Below, piece after piece: positions 40,698 through 49,038 of a DNA stretch of 64,000 bases (position 1 is the first letter of the stretch; each line of letters begins with the position of its first letter). This DNA is from Streptomyces sp. 1-11 (lineage in GTDB: Bacteria; Actinomycetota; Actinomycetes; Streptomycetales; Streptomycetaceae), in NCBI RefSeq assembly GCF_007176755.1, contig NZ_BJTV01000008.1, positions 124,001-188,000 on the forward strand, given 5' to 3'. Both the position numbers and the translations under genes were made by a program. The notes below the pieces were generated by a model, which was not told the DNA's origin, did not search any database, and was given only the letters and a program-made list of their open reading frames with translations.

Positions 40698-41507
40698 TCA
40701 CAACGCCGCGGTGAGCAGGGGGAGATAGCCGAGGGACTGCCCGCTCGCCGTCGGGTGGTAGGACTCGCCGAGGTCCAGCCAGTCCACGCTGTGCAGCCAG
40801 GGTTCGGCCGAGCAGATCTCGTGGCCGGCGAAGGCCTTGCGCACGTCGACGAAGGTGAACCCGTGGGCGGCGGCGCGTGCGGCCAGCATCGCGTTGAGAT
40901 GGTCCGAGGCGTCGTTGAGCGCGGACCGCTCGGCGTCCGGCAGCCCGCCGGAGCAGCTGCCGTTCAACTGGTACAGGCGTGGGTAGCCGAGCACCACGAC
41001 GCGGGCGGCGGGCGCCTTGCCGCGGATGGCCGAGTAGAGACGGTCGAGGTCGCCCGGCAGCGTCGCGTCCATGGCGGTGCGGGCCTTGGCCACCGCGGAC
41101 CGGCACATGCCGTTGCCGCCCAGTACGCAGACCGCCATCACGCTGGTGAAGCCCGCGTCCCGGCCGCCCGCCGTGAGGGTGACGAGGCCGGTGCGCGGCC
41201 CGAGCGGACCGAGCTGGTTCTTCAGCACGTCCCCGGTCTTGGCGCCGTCGCAGGCGCTGAAGCTGAACGACGAGGGGGAGTGGGCCGCGGCCCACAGCGC
41301 GGGGAAGGAGAGGTTGCTGCGCAGGCAGCGCGGTACGGCGGTGAGGTAGCTGCCGGCGCCGACCCCCGCCGAGTAGGAGTCGCCGAGGGCCACGTAGCCC
41401 GTGGCCGCGATGCCGGGTGCCGCGGCCGTGGCCACGGGACCGGCGAGGGTGCAGGCGGCCGCGAGGAGGAGGGACACCGCCCAGGGCGCTATTCGGGACT
41501 TTCTCAT
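40698..41507 (-). CDS. Secreted SGNH/GDSL hydrolase (second copy)
   Basis: 269 residues with signal peptide (about 1-29, LAGPVATAAA). SGNH motifs: 'ALGDSYSAGVG' with S44, 'LTAGGRDAGF' (block III, with GRD instead of the usual GND, so the oxyanion Asn is replaced) and 'SYHPTASGQSLGY' with H251. Cys residues suggest disulfides. It resembles the lipase at 14063 only in fold. A GAGGAG ribosome site precedes the ATG. Substrate unknown; the altered block III may change activity. Confidence 0.85.
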   Translation of the reverse strand: MRKSRIAPWAVSLLLAAACTLAGPVATAAAPGIAATGYVALGDSYSAGVGAGSYLTAVPRCLRSNLSFPALWAAAHSPSSFSFSACDGAKTGDVLKNQLGPLGPRTGLVTLTAGGRDAGFTSVMAVCVLGGNGMCRSAVAKARTAMDATLPGDLDRLYSAIRGKAPAARVVVLGYPRLYQLNGSCSGGLPDAERSALNDASDHLNAMLAARAAAHGFTFVDVRKAFAGHEICSAEPWLHSVDWLDLGESYHPTASGQSLGYLPLLTAAL

Positions 41508-41798
41508 GCCTCTCCTCTTATCCCGGCCCAGCCGGCCCCGCCCGTCCCGGACCCTCGTACGGCGCCGTGGAGTTGACGGACACCGCCGGTCATGGCGGGG
41601 GCGGGAGCACCCCGTGACGGCGGGTGCCCGGGGCCCGGTGCGGACGCGCGGTGGCGGGCCGGGCGCCCGGCGGACTTCACCCGTTGGGCCGTCACCCGAC
41701 CGGCGGTCCGGCGGCCGGGGGGCTTACATCGTTGGATTGAACCGTGCATTGGCATGGACCTGACGCTCACGCGCCGCTAGGCTCTGCCCCGCCACGCA

Positions 41799-41812
41799 TG
41801 AGAGCGCTCTCA
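41799..41812. promoter_or_regulatory. LacI-family operator O4, before the secreted protease
   Basis: TGAGAGCGCTCTCA is a perfect 14-bp palindrome identical in its 10-bp core to O2 and O3 of the glucan locus 31 kb away. It lies 50-63 nt upstream of the protease ATG in a 354-nt gap (41508-41861) with no gene. Confidence 0.82.
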
Positions 41813-41861
41813 GTCATCGGCTGTTCCACCCCCACCCCTGGAACGACGAAGGGCAACCCCC

Positions 41862-43034
41862 ATGAGACGCAACGGACTCGCGCACGCCGCCCTGGCCGCA
41901 CTCCTCGTCCTCGGCGGACTGAGCGCGGCCGGCACCTTCCCCGCATCGGCGACCGGCTCCGCCGCCGGACCCGCCGCCTCCACCCGATCCGCCGAGCCCG
42001 CCGCCGACGGGCTCGTGACCGCCATGCAACGGGACCTCGGCCTGACCCGGACCCAGGCGGTGGCCCGGCTCGCGGCCGAGAAGAGCGCCGCCGCCCTCGA
42101 CCCAGGCGCCCGCCGCACGGCCGGCACCGCCTACGCGGGCTCCTGGTTCGACGCCCCCAGCGGACGCCTGACCGTGGCCCTCACCAAGGACGCCCCGGCC
42201 GCCACACGCCGGGCGATCGAGCGGTCCGGGGCCACCGTTCGCACCGCCGAGCACAGCGCCCGGCAACTGGACGCGGCCAAGGCGCGCATCGACCGGCTGA
42301 CCGCGCCCTCGGGCGTCAGTGGCTGGCACGTCGATCCGCGGGCCGGCACGGTCGTCGTCGAGGTCGTCCGCGGCGAGCGGTCCGACAACGATGTCCGGCG
42401 CTTCCTGTCACAGGCCCGCCGCACCGGGCCCGTCACCGTGGAGACCTCGGCCGCGCCGCGGACCCTGTCCGCCGGCACGGTGGGCGGCGACCCGTACTAC
42501 ACCGGCAACGTCCGCTGCTCCATCGGCTTCTCGGTGTACGGCGGTTTCGTCACCGCCGGGCACTGCGGGCAGCCCGGTGCCGGGGTGAGCGGCTGGGACG
42601 GCTCCTACATCGGGACCTTCCAGGGCTCCTCGTTCCCGGACAACGACTACGCCTGGGTCAGCGTGGGCAGCGGCTGGTGGACGGTGCCGGTGGTGCTCGG
42701 CTGGGGCACGGTGCCCGACCAGCTCGTCCGCGGCTCGGCCGTGGCGCCCGTGGGCTCCTCGGTCTGCCGCTCCGGCTCCACCTCGCACTGGCACTGCGGC
42801 ACGGTGCTGGCCCTGAACGAGACCGTCAACTACAGCCAGGGCGCGGTGCACCAGCTCACCAAGACCAGCGCCTGCGCCGAACCCGGCGACTCGGGCGGCT
42901 CCTTCATCACCGGCGACCAGGCGCAGGGCGTCACCTCCGGCGGCTGGGGGAACTGCTCCAGCGGCGGCGAGACCTGGTTCCAGCCCGTCAACGAGATCCT
43001 GGGCCGGTACGGTCTGACCCTGCACACCTACTGA
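41862..43034 (+). CDS. Secreted S1E serine protease (streptogrisin / alpha-lytic type)
   Basis: 390 residues: signal peptide (1 to about 36), an alpha-lytic-type propeptide ('DLGLTRTQAVARLAAEK' and about 105-200), then a chymotrypsin-fold domain beginning near residue 208 ('GGDPYYTGNVRCSIGFSV'). The triad is H234 ('TAGHC'), D262 ('NDYAW') and S344 ('GDSGGS'). Six Cys in the mature part fit three disulfides. The propeptide is needed for folding and is removed outside the cell. A perfect LacI-type operator upstream suggests co-regulation with the beta-1,3-glucanases, as expected for attack on fungal walls. A strong terminator follows. Confidence 0.94.
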   Translation: MRRNGLAHAALAALLVLGGLSAAGTFPASATGSAAGPAASTRSAEPAADGLVTAMQRDLGLTRTQAVARLAAEKSAAALDPGARRTAGTAYAGSWFDAPSGRLTVALTKDAPAATRRAIERSGATVRTAEHSARQLDAAKARIDRLTAPSGVSGWHVDPRAGTVVVEVVRGERSDNDVRRFLSQARRTGPVTVETSAAPRTLSAGTVGGDPYYTGNVRCSIGFSVYGGFVTAGHCGQPGAGVSGWDGSYIGTFQGSSFPDNDYAWVSVGSGWWTVPVVLGWGTVPDQLVRGSAVAPVGSSVCRSGSTSHWHCGTVLALNETVNYSQGAVHQLTKTSACAEPGDSGGSFITGDQAQGVTSGGWGNCSSGGETWFQPVNEILGRYGLTLHTY

Positions 43035-43052
43035 CCGCACGTGCCGGCTCCC

Positions 43053-43081
43053 GGGGTTCCGCGCCTCCCGCGCGGAACCCC
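43053..43081 (+). terminator. Terminator of the S1E protease gene
   Basis: A 12-bp perfect stem (43053-43064 with 43070-43081) and a 5-nt loop, 18 nt after the stop codon. Confidence 0.85.
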
Positions 43082-43155
43082 CACCCGCTCGCCCCCGCCC
43101 GGGCGAGCGGGGCCGTCCGCGTGCCGGCCCCGCGCGGAACGGAAAGACACCGGCC

Positions 43156-43665
43156 ATGCCCGACACCTGGACCACCCGCCCCGAGACCGCCGCGGACGCC
43201 GAGGCCGTCCGGGAGATCCACCTGGCCGCCTTCGCCACCCCGCTGGAGGCCGACCTCGTCGACGCCCTGCGGGCCGACCCCGCCCGGATCGAAGGGCTGT
43301 CCCTCGTCAGCACCGGGGCGGACGGCGTACCGGTCGGCCACGCGCTGCTGATCCGGTGCCACATCGGCGACGTCCCCGCCCTGTGCCTGGGCCCCGTAGC
43401 CGTACGTCCCGAACACCAGCGCACCGGCGCCGGATCGGCGGCCGTGCGCGCCGCCCTGCGGGCGGCCGGAGCGCTGGGCGAGCGCCACGTCGTCGTCCTC
43501 GGGCACCCGGCGTACTACCCGCGCTTCGGCTTCACCCGCGCCTCCGCCCACGGCATCCGGCTGACGATCGACGTACCCGACGACGCGGTGATGGCTCTCG
43601 CTCTGGACGCCGGCAGCCCCCTGCCCGCCGGAACCGTGCGCTACGCCGCCCCGTTCGGCATCTGA
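43156..43665 (+). CDS. GNAT-family N-acetyltransferase
   Basis: 169 residues, a complete GNAT domain: 'LGPVAVRPEHQRTGAGSAAVRAALR' is the acetyl-CoA-binding motif A, followed by 'HVVVLGHPAYYPRFGFTRASAHGI' typical of the YhbS-like subgroup. It would transfer an acetyl group to a small molecule or protein N terminus; the substrate is unknown. Its last 25 nt overlap tail to tail with the next gene on the other strand. Confidence 0.9.
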   Translation: MPDTWTTRPETAADAEAVREIHLAAFATPLEADLVDALRADPARIEGLSLVSTGADGVPVGHALLIRCHIGDVPALCLGPVAVRPEHQRTGAGSAAVRAALRAAGALGERHVVVLGHPAYYPRFGFTRASAHGIRLTIDVPDDAVMALALDAGSPLPAGTVRYAAPFGI

Positions 43666-44726
43666 GACGTCTGCGGTGCGTCGGGAGGAGCGGACGTCGT
43701 TTCGGTGGACGGGTCCGGTCCGGCCGCCGGACCAGGGGCGTAGGTGCTGATCTCGACCAGGTTGCCGTCCGGATCGCGCAGGTAGGTGCTGGTGACGGGT
43801 CCTTGGGCGCCGGTGCGCGGTACGGGGCCTTCCAGCACGGGCACTCCGCAGGCGGTCAGACGGGCCAGAACCTGCTCCTGCGGGACGTCGGTGACCAGGC
43901 ACAGGTCCGCGCTGCCGGGGGTGGGGTGCGTGGCGTGCGGGAGGAGTTCGCGGCCGGCCTCGTGGAGGTTGATCTTGCTGGTGCCGAAGGCCAGTGCACG
44001 GCGTCCCTCCCCGAAGGTGACCGGGCGCATCCCCAGGACGCGTTGGTAGAAGTCGACGGTCTGTTCGATGTCGGCGACGGTCAGCACCAGGTGGTCCAGG
44101 CCGGTGATCCGGATCGGCCCCGGTTCGAGGGAGTACCGGCCCAACTGCCGTTCGCAGGCCTCCCGTGCCGCGGCGGAGAGCAGGTCCCGCGAGCGGGTGA
44201 ACACCCCGTGCAGGGCGGCACCGTAGCGGTCAGCGAGGTCGGAGTCGTGCGCCAGCACGTCGAGTTCGTTGGCCGCGGTGATCTCGGCGAAGGCACGCAC
44301 GTCCGGCGGCGACGGGGTGTGCTCACGGCCGGTGAAGCGGTCGCGGAAGACCACCGGTGTCCCGTTCCCCAACCGGGGATACACGACCGCGCGGTCACAG
44401 CTCGCGTAGAGGTGGACCAGTGCCTCGGCCCGTTCGCCGATCAACTCGGCGAGAAGCGCGCGCTCATCGGTGCCCATCAGGGCGTGGTCGAATCCGTCGG
44501 TCCCGTACATCGCGTGAGACAGCCCGGCGGCCTGCACGTCCGGATCGGCGCCCCATTCGGCCAGCAGACCTGCGACGCGGTTCAGGTGGTTGAGGAGCGT
44601 GCCGCCGGGATGCTCCGTCTCGCCCGCGCCCCGGGCGCGCAGGAGGTCCTGCACAGCGGGCCACGCCGCCGCAGGGTCGCGGTCGCTTCCCGGTGATCCG
44701 CCGTCGGACGGGATGGTTCGCCGCAT
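43641..44726 (-). CDS. Fusion of a DUF6817-like domain and a VOC (glyoxalase/dioxygenase-fold) domain
   Basis: 361 residues. The N-terminal half (about 20-195) resembles DUF6817, an HD-like helical domain ('HPGGTLLNHLNRVAGLL', 'AAGLSHAMYGTDGF'); the C-terminal half (about 205-335) is a VOC domain ('ITGLDHLVLTVADIEQTVDFYQRVLGM', 'LRDPDGNLVEIS') with the metal-type His and Glu. VOC proteins do isomerase, dioxygenase or resistance chemistry; which applies is unclear. It starts 5 nt after the PanE-like gene, so the two form an operon. Confidence 0.82.
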   Translation of the reverse strand: MRRTIPSDGGSPGSDRDPAAAWPAVQDLLRARGAGETEHPGGTLLNHLNRVAGLLAEWGADPDVQAAGLSHAMYGTDGFDHALMGTDERALLAELIGERAEALVHLYASCDRAVVYPRLGNGTPVVFRDRFTGREHTPSPPDVRAFAEITAANELDVLAHDSDLADRYGAALHGVFTRSRDLLSAAAREACERQLGRYSLEPGPIRITGLDHLVLTVADIEQTVDFYQRVLGMRPVTFGEGRRALAFGTSKINLHEAGRELLPHATHPTPGSADLCLVTDVPQEQVLARLTACGVPVLEGPVPRTGAQGPVTSTYLRDPDGNLVEISTYAPGPAAGPDPSTETTSAPPDAPQTSQMPNGAA

Positions 44727-44731
44727 CAGGT

Positions 44732-45625
44732 TCAGGCCTCCGGGTTCGTCAGGCGTGCGACGTCTGCCACCAGTCGGGCCGTGACCGGGGTCTCGACCTG
44801 GTGGGCGGCCCCGGCGCGGAGGACCGCTCCGCCGATGGCGTCGACTTCGAGCGGGCGTCCGGCCGCGGCGTCACGCTGCATCGAGGACCTCATGGTGTCC
44901 GGGACGCGGTCGAAGAACGAGAGCACGGTCTCGGTCGTCACCCGTGCGCCGGCGGCCCGGGCCACGGCGGTGATCTCGTCGAGCACGGCGAGCAGCTCCG
45001 GGCGCCGGTCGCCGCGAACGGTTCCGACGTCCGCGCGGTGCTGGGTGGTCAGCAGGGCGAACGGGGCGAGGAAGGCGAGCTTGTCCCAGAGCATAGCCGT
45101 CTCATCGGTCCGCAGGGTCACGCCGAGACCGGCGTGCCGCAGACGATCCGCGAACTCGTCGAGGGGCGCGGCCAGTTCGAGGTTGGTGAAGGGGCTGGTG
45201 TGGTGGATGCGGGCCGGTGCGGTGCGAGTGGCCTCGACCCTGATCGTGCCGGCGACGACCTCGGCCGAGGGGTAGCGATCGCGTAGCAGGGCGACGTGGT
45301 CGAGGCCGTTGAGCAGCGGGATCACGACCGAGTCGCCGAGGGCGGAGGCCGGGAGGCGGTCGAGTGCCTCGTCCAGGGAGGTCTGCTTGACCGTCACGAA
45401 GACGGCGTCCACCGCCTCCCGCAGCTGTGTGTCCGCCTCGACCGCCGCGGTGAAGTCCCCGTACTGAGCGCTCTCGACGCGCAGGCCGCCCCGGCTCAGT
45501 GCGGCGGCGGTCGTCTCACGGGCCAGGCAAATGACGCGGTGACCGTCACGGGCGAGGAGCGCACCGATCAGGCCTCCGACACCACCCGGTCCGAGTACGG
45601 CCACCGTCAGCGGGCTTGTCTTCAT
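44732..45625 (-). CDS. 2-dehydropantoate 2-reductase (ApbA/PanE family)
   Basis: 297 residues. The N-terminal Rossmann domain begins 'TVAVLGPGGVGGLIGALLARDG' (GxGxxG, NADPH) and the C-terminal helical ApbA_C domain has 'AMLWDKLAFLAPFALLTTQHRADVG', in which the catalytic Lys lies. The family reduces ketopantoate to pantoate in CoA synthesis, but many actinomycete paralogs act on other 2-keto acids. The operon with a VOC-fusion gene and the divergent LysR regulator suggest a catabolic or detoxification role here. AGGAG precedes the ATG by 5 nt. Confidence 0.87.
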   Translation of the reverse strand: MKTSPLTVAVLGPGGVGGLIGALLARDGHRVICLARETTAAALSRGGLRVESAQYGDFTAAVEADTQLREAVDAVFVTVKQTSLDEALDRLPASALGDSVVIPLLNGLDHVALLRDRYPSAEVVAGTIRVEATRTAPARIHHTSPFTNLELAAPLDEFADRLRHAGLGVTLRTDETAMLWDKLAFLAPFALLTTQHRADVGTVRGDRRPELLAVLDEITAVARAAGARVTTETVLSFFDRVPDTMRSSMQRDAAAGRPLEVDAIGGAVLRAGAAHQVETPVTARLVADVARLTNPEA

Positions 45626-45866
45626 CTGAGCTCCTGTCGTCCTGGGGAGACCTATTGAGCCGGGAGAAGGGCCGACGGCAGTCGACGTGAGGAGGAGCGC
45701 GTGGACCGTGGTGCCTCCCCCTCGGCGCGACGCGGGTCGGCACCCGCCAGGCACTCCCCGCACCGCGTCCGGATCAGGTGAGCGACAGGCGGGTTGCCGC
45801 CCTGGGCCCTGCAGCAATGATCAAGCGCCGCCCCGATCCAAGTCAATCAACGGGTTTGCTGTCAGT

Positions 45867-45888
45867 GACCCAAGCGATACCTTGGGTC
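45867..45888. promoter_or_regulatory. Perfect inverted repeat immediately before the LysR start codon
   Basis: GACCCAAG and CTTGGGTC separated by 6 nt form a 22-bp dyad ending 3 nt before the GTG. The site replaces the ribosome-binding region, so the mRNA may be leaderless or the site may act on translation as well as transcription. It is a strong candidate binding site for the LysR protein itself. Confidence 0.75.
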
Positions 45889-45891
45889 CTC

Positions 45892-46794
45892 GTGACTCTC
45901 GACGATCTCCGTGTCTTCACCGCGGTCTGCCGGGCCGGTTCCCTGAGCGCGGCGGCCCGTGACCTCTCCTGCACGCAGTCCGCGGTCAGCCAGCACGTGA
46001 AGAGGCTCGAACGGGAGTTGGGCCTGAGCCTGCTGGAACGGCACACCCGAGGCGTGGTGCCCACGCCGGCCGGGCACATCCTGAACGCAGCGGTCACCGA
46101 GGGCCTGGGCGGCATCGACCACGCACTGCGCCGGCTCGAGGAGGCCGCGCGTGCGGAAGGCGGATCGGTACGGGTCACGACGGGAGCCACGACCGTCCGG
46201 CACTTCATGTCCGCGGCCGTCGTCGACTTCCGGCGGCGCTTTCCCCGCGCCAGCCTCCAGTTCCAGACCGAGACCTCCAGCCGCGGCTGCTTCGACGCCC
46301 TCGCCGCCGGCCGCGCCGACCTCGCCTGGATCACCCTGGGGCCCACAGACCGCGCCATCGAGCAACGCCCCGTCGCCGAACTCCCCTGGGCGCTCGCCGT
46401 CTCGGCATCCGATCCGCTCGCAGCCAAGGCCCGCGTGGAACCGGCCGACCTCCAGGACGCCCGTCTCATCGGGCTCCCGCAGAACTCCACCTCCCGCCTG
46501 CAACTGGGCGCCTGGCTCGCGGAATCCGGCATCCGGCCGGTCTTCGACACCAGCGTCACCGACTGGGACACCGCGATCCTGCTGGCCGAACTGGGGCTGG
46601 GCCTCGCCGTCGTCCCGGCCCTGCCCGCCTGGAGCAGTCCCGGACACCCGGACCTCCGACTGATCCCCATCCCCGCACTCCCCGCCCTGACCGCGGGCTG
46701 GGCCGTACGCCGCTGGGACGCCCTCTCCCCGCTGGCCCGCGCCTTCGCCGAGACCGTCGCGCACCATTGCGGCAAGCAGACCGTCCGGGAGTAG
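45892..46794 (+). CDS. LysR-family regulator, divergent from panE-VOC
   Basis: 300 residues. The HTH spans about 1-60 ('LDDLRVFTAVCRAGSLSAAARDLSCTQSAVSQHVKRLERE') and the LysR substrate domain about 90-295. I chose the GTG at 45892 because LysR proteins start only a few residues before this motif; an upstream in-frame ATG would add atypical sequence. It is divergent from the panE-VOC operon with a 266-nt gap, the usual arrangement for a LysR activator and its target. Inducer unknown. Confidence 0.92.
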   Translation: MTLDDLRVFTAVCRAGSLSAAARDLSCTQSAVSQHVKRLERELGLSLLERHTRGVVPTPAGHILNAAVTEGLGGIDHALRRLEEAARAEGGSVRVTTGATTVRHFMSAAVVDFRRRFPRASLQFQTETSSRGCFDALAAGRADLAWITLGPTDRAIEQRPVAELPWALAVSASDPLAAKARVEPADLQDARLIGLPQNSTSRLQLGAWLAESGIRPVFDTSVTDWDTAILLAELGLGLAVVPALPAWSSPGHPDLRLIPIPALPALTAGWAVRRWDALSPLARAFAETVAHHCGKQTVRE

Positions 46795-46853
46795 CCGCGG
46801 ACCACGACGCACCGTCAGTTCCGTTCGCCAGGTCTGCGCGCGACCCCGGCCCT

Positions 46854-46945
46854 GCGTCGGCGGGAGTGGCCACGCCGGTGGCGTCGGCGGGAGCGGCCAC
46901 GCCGGTGGCGTCGGCGGGAGCGGCCACGCCGGCGGCGTCGGCAGG
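46854..46945. repeat. 27-bp tandem repeat (3.4 copies)
   Basis: A 27-bp unit starting GCGTCGGCGGGAG is repeated at 46854-46880, 46881-46907 and 46908-46934 with one-base differences, and partly at 46935-46945. It lies in the 335-nt gap (46795-47129) between lysR and ridA, which holds no convincing gene. Because 27 is a multiple of 3 it gives 9-residue repeats (ASAGAATPV-like) in one frame, but no ribosome site or domain supports translation. Confidence 0.85.
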
Positions 46946-47129
46946 TTCGCTTCCGATTCGAGGTCTTCGTCCGGGCCGCGACCGGCTACCCGTAGGTATT
47001 CGCGCTGACCGCCCTGGCCGTGCTCGGTACCCTCGTCCCTGCTCTGACCGACCGCGGCGCCGATCACCCGAAGCGCCGCGCCGGCCGCTGCCCCACCGCA
47101 CCCGTCGCGACCACCACGCTGGAGTCCCC

Positions 47130-47525
47130 GTGCAGCATTTCGTCCGTCCGCCCGGCAGTCCACCCGTCAACGGCTACAGCCACGCGGTGGCGTTCACCGG
47201 TCCCATGGTCGCGGTCTCCGGCCAGGTACCCCTGGACACCGAAGGCGCAATCGTAGGCGATTCCGATCCCGCCGCTCAGATCCGGCAGGTCTTCGTGAAC
47301 CTCGCCACGGCACTCCATGCCGCGGGGGCCCGCCTCCAAGATGTGGTCAAGCTGACCGTGTATCTCACCGACCTGGCCGACCTGGACGCCTTCCGCCTGA
47401 TCCGCGACGAGTATCTGGACCCGGGCCGTCCGCCGGCCTGCTCCCTGGTGAAGGTCGCCGGACTCGTCCACCCGGCGTTCCGCGTCGAGATCGACGCACT
47501 TGCCGTCCTGCCCGCCGACACGTGA
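47130..47525 (+). CDS. RidA/YjgF-family protein
   Basis: 131 residues with the RidA fold: 'NGYSHAVAFTGPMVAVSGQVPLDTEG', 'QIRQVFVNLATALHAAGARLQDVVKLTVYLTD' and 'LVHPAFRVEIDALAVLP'. Members hydrolyse reactive enamine/imine intermediates from PLP enzymes; the position of the Arg ('FRVEIDAL') is that of active RidA-type members. The GTG at 47130 has GGAG 5 nt upstream and fits the family length. A longer frame upstream only translates the tandem repeat. Confidence 0.9.
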   Translation: MQHFVRPPGSPPVNGYSHAVAFTGPMVAVSGQVPLDTEGAIVGDSDPAAQIRQVFVNLATALHAAGARLQDVVKLTVYLTDLADLDAFRLIRDEYLDPGRPPACSLVKVAGLVHPAFRVEIDALAVLPADT

Positions 47526-47583
47526 ATCCGCCCATGCCGTGTTGCCGCCAGGTGCCCGGCGAGGACACTGGGGAAAGGGGTGA

Positions 47584-48582
47584 GTGGCAGGAGGGCCTGT
47601 GCGGTCGCCAAGCGGTGTAGGGCAGCGGGTTCTCCTGGTGGCGTTCGCCCTCCTCGCGCTGCTCGCATGTGGCGTCGGCGGGTATGCCCTGTACGGGTTC
47701 TCCCTGCCGGACGCCGTCTACATGACGGTGATGACGCTGACCACGGAGGGGTTCTCCGGCGCCGACCGGCTCACCGAGAGCGGCAAGCTCTTCACCGCCG
47801 TGCTGGCCGTGGTGGGCGTCGCGGTCTTCGTCGCGGCTCTGGGGCTGATCGGAACGGCACTGGTGGAGGGACGATTCGGGCCGGCAGGAAGGAAGCGGCG
47901 CATGCAGCATCGCATCGACGCGCTGCGCAACCATTTCATCGTCTGCGCCTACGGGCGGGTCGGCCAGGCTGTGGCCCGCGAATTCCAGGCCGAGGGCATC
48001 CCATTCGTGGTGATCGAGGCCAAGGCCGACCTGGAGGACAGGCTGCAGCGCGACCGTGCGCCTTATCTGATCGGCAACGCCGCCTCCGAGCCGGTACTGC
48101 GCCGCGCGGGCATCCATCACGCCCGCGGCCTGGTCTGCGCGGTCGACTCCGACGCCGAGAACGTCTACATCACCCTGATCGCGCACTCCCTCAATCCCGC
48201 TCTCGCCATCGTCTCCCGCGCCTCGGAGGCGGCGTCGGCCGAACGGCTCACCCACGCCGGCGCGAGCAGCGTGGTCTCTCCCTACACCACCAGCGGCCGA
48301 CGCATGGCTCTGCTGGCGGTCCGCCCGCACGTGGTGGACTTCCTGGAGTTCACCCGGGTCGGCAGCTCCGACTGCCGGATCGAGGAGATTCGCGTCGATG
48401 CCGACTCCCGCCTCGTGGGACGGCCTCTGCGACAGGCCTGTGGGGGAGCGCTCCCGCTGCTGATCCGCCGCGCCGACGGCGCCCTGGAGCCCAACCCCGA
48501 TCCGGAGACCGCCGTGCGGGCCGGTGACACCCTGATCGTGTTCGGTGACCCCGGCGCTCTGCGCCCCATCGAAGGCGAATAG
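47584..48582 (+). CDS. Two-TM potassium-channel-like protein with TrkA-N/TrkA-C (RCK) domains
   Basis: 332 residues. Two membrane helices (about 17-35 and 65-90) flank a pore-like segment, followed by an RCK/TrkA-N domain ('HFIVCAYGRVGQAVAREF') and a TrkA-C domain (about 250-330), the MthK/KvAP-RCK architecture. The selectivity filter is odd: where TTVGYG is expected the sequence reads 'TLTTEGFSG', with Glu and Ser at normally invariant positions. It may be non-selective or non-conducting. GTG 47584 has AAAGG 5 nt upstream; GTG 47599 is an alternative. Confidence 0.88.
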   Translation: MAGGPVRSPSGVGQRVLLVAFALLALLACGVGGYALYGFSLPDAVYMTVMTLTTEGFSGADRLTESGKLFTAVLAVVGVAVFVAALGLIGTALVEGRFGPAGRKRRMQHRIDALRNHFIVCAYGRVGQAVAREFQAEGIPFVVIEAKADLEDRLQRDRAPYLIGNAASEPVLRRAGIHHARGLVCAVDSDAENVYITLIAHSLNPALAIVSRASEAASAERLTHAGASSVVSPYTTSGRRMALLAVRPHVVDFLEFTRVGSSDCRIEEIRVDADSRLVGRPLRQACGGALPLLIRRADGALEPNPDPETAVRAGDTLIVFGDPGALRPIEGE

Positions 48583-48738
48583 GAAAGGCTGGCGGGCGGG
48601 ACCAGCCGGCGGGCGGGTCCGGGGCGCCTGGTCCGCTACGCCACCGCGGTGAGCAACGTGCTCCACGGTGGTGTTCGGTGTACGCGATGGTCACTCCGAT
48701 GGCCGGTGCCGTGTCCGGACACAGCGGGGAGGAGAGAG

Positions 48739-49038
48739 GTGTTGTCGAGGCCTGCTGATGCCGAGTGCGCGGATGTGCGGGTCTGGCCGGTGCCGGATGT
48801 GTTGGCGATCTTTCGGTTGGAGTCGGCTGACGAGATCGGTTTTGACGTGGATCTGCGGGAGTTGCAGGGACAGGCGCGGCTCGACGTGCTGTGTTGGTTT
48901 CTTCGTGCGATCGGGCGTCGACTGGGCAGGCCAGTGGTGTTGACGTCCGAGGGTGACTGGGAGCGAAGCCACCCGGTGCTTGGGTTCGATGTGGAGTCCG
49001 ACGAGGTGGTATTGCTGGCAACGCCACAGGTCAGCTGA
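48739..49038 (+). CDS. Small hypothetical protein
   Basis: 99 residues from a GTG with GGAGAG just upstream. Acidic, no membrane segment, with a compact alpha/beta look ('VWPVPDVLAIFRLESADEIGFDVDLREL', 'LGFDVESDEVVLLA'). It resembles small orphan or immunity-like proteins but I do not recognise the family. Its codon use is less GC-extreme than the core genes. It overlaps the end of the IS110 remnant by 8 nt. Confidence 0.6.
   Translation: MLSRPADAECADVRVWPVPDVLAIFRLESADEIGFDVDLRELQGQARLDVLCWFLRAIGRRLGRPVVLTSEGDWERSHPVLGFDVESDEVVLLATPQVS

Noticed and set aside
46767..47129. Upstream extension of the RidA frame through the 27-bp repeats
   Set aside because: RidA proteins are about 130 residues; the GTG at 47130 has a good ribosome site and the upstream part is repeat translation only.
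48444..48455. GGGAGCGCTCCC palindrome resembling a CebR-type operator
   Set aside because: It lies deep inside the TrkA-C coding region, not near a promoter, and differs from the AGAGCGCTCT core of O2-O4. Likely a coding coincidence.
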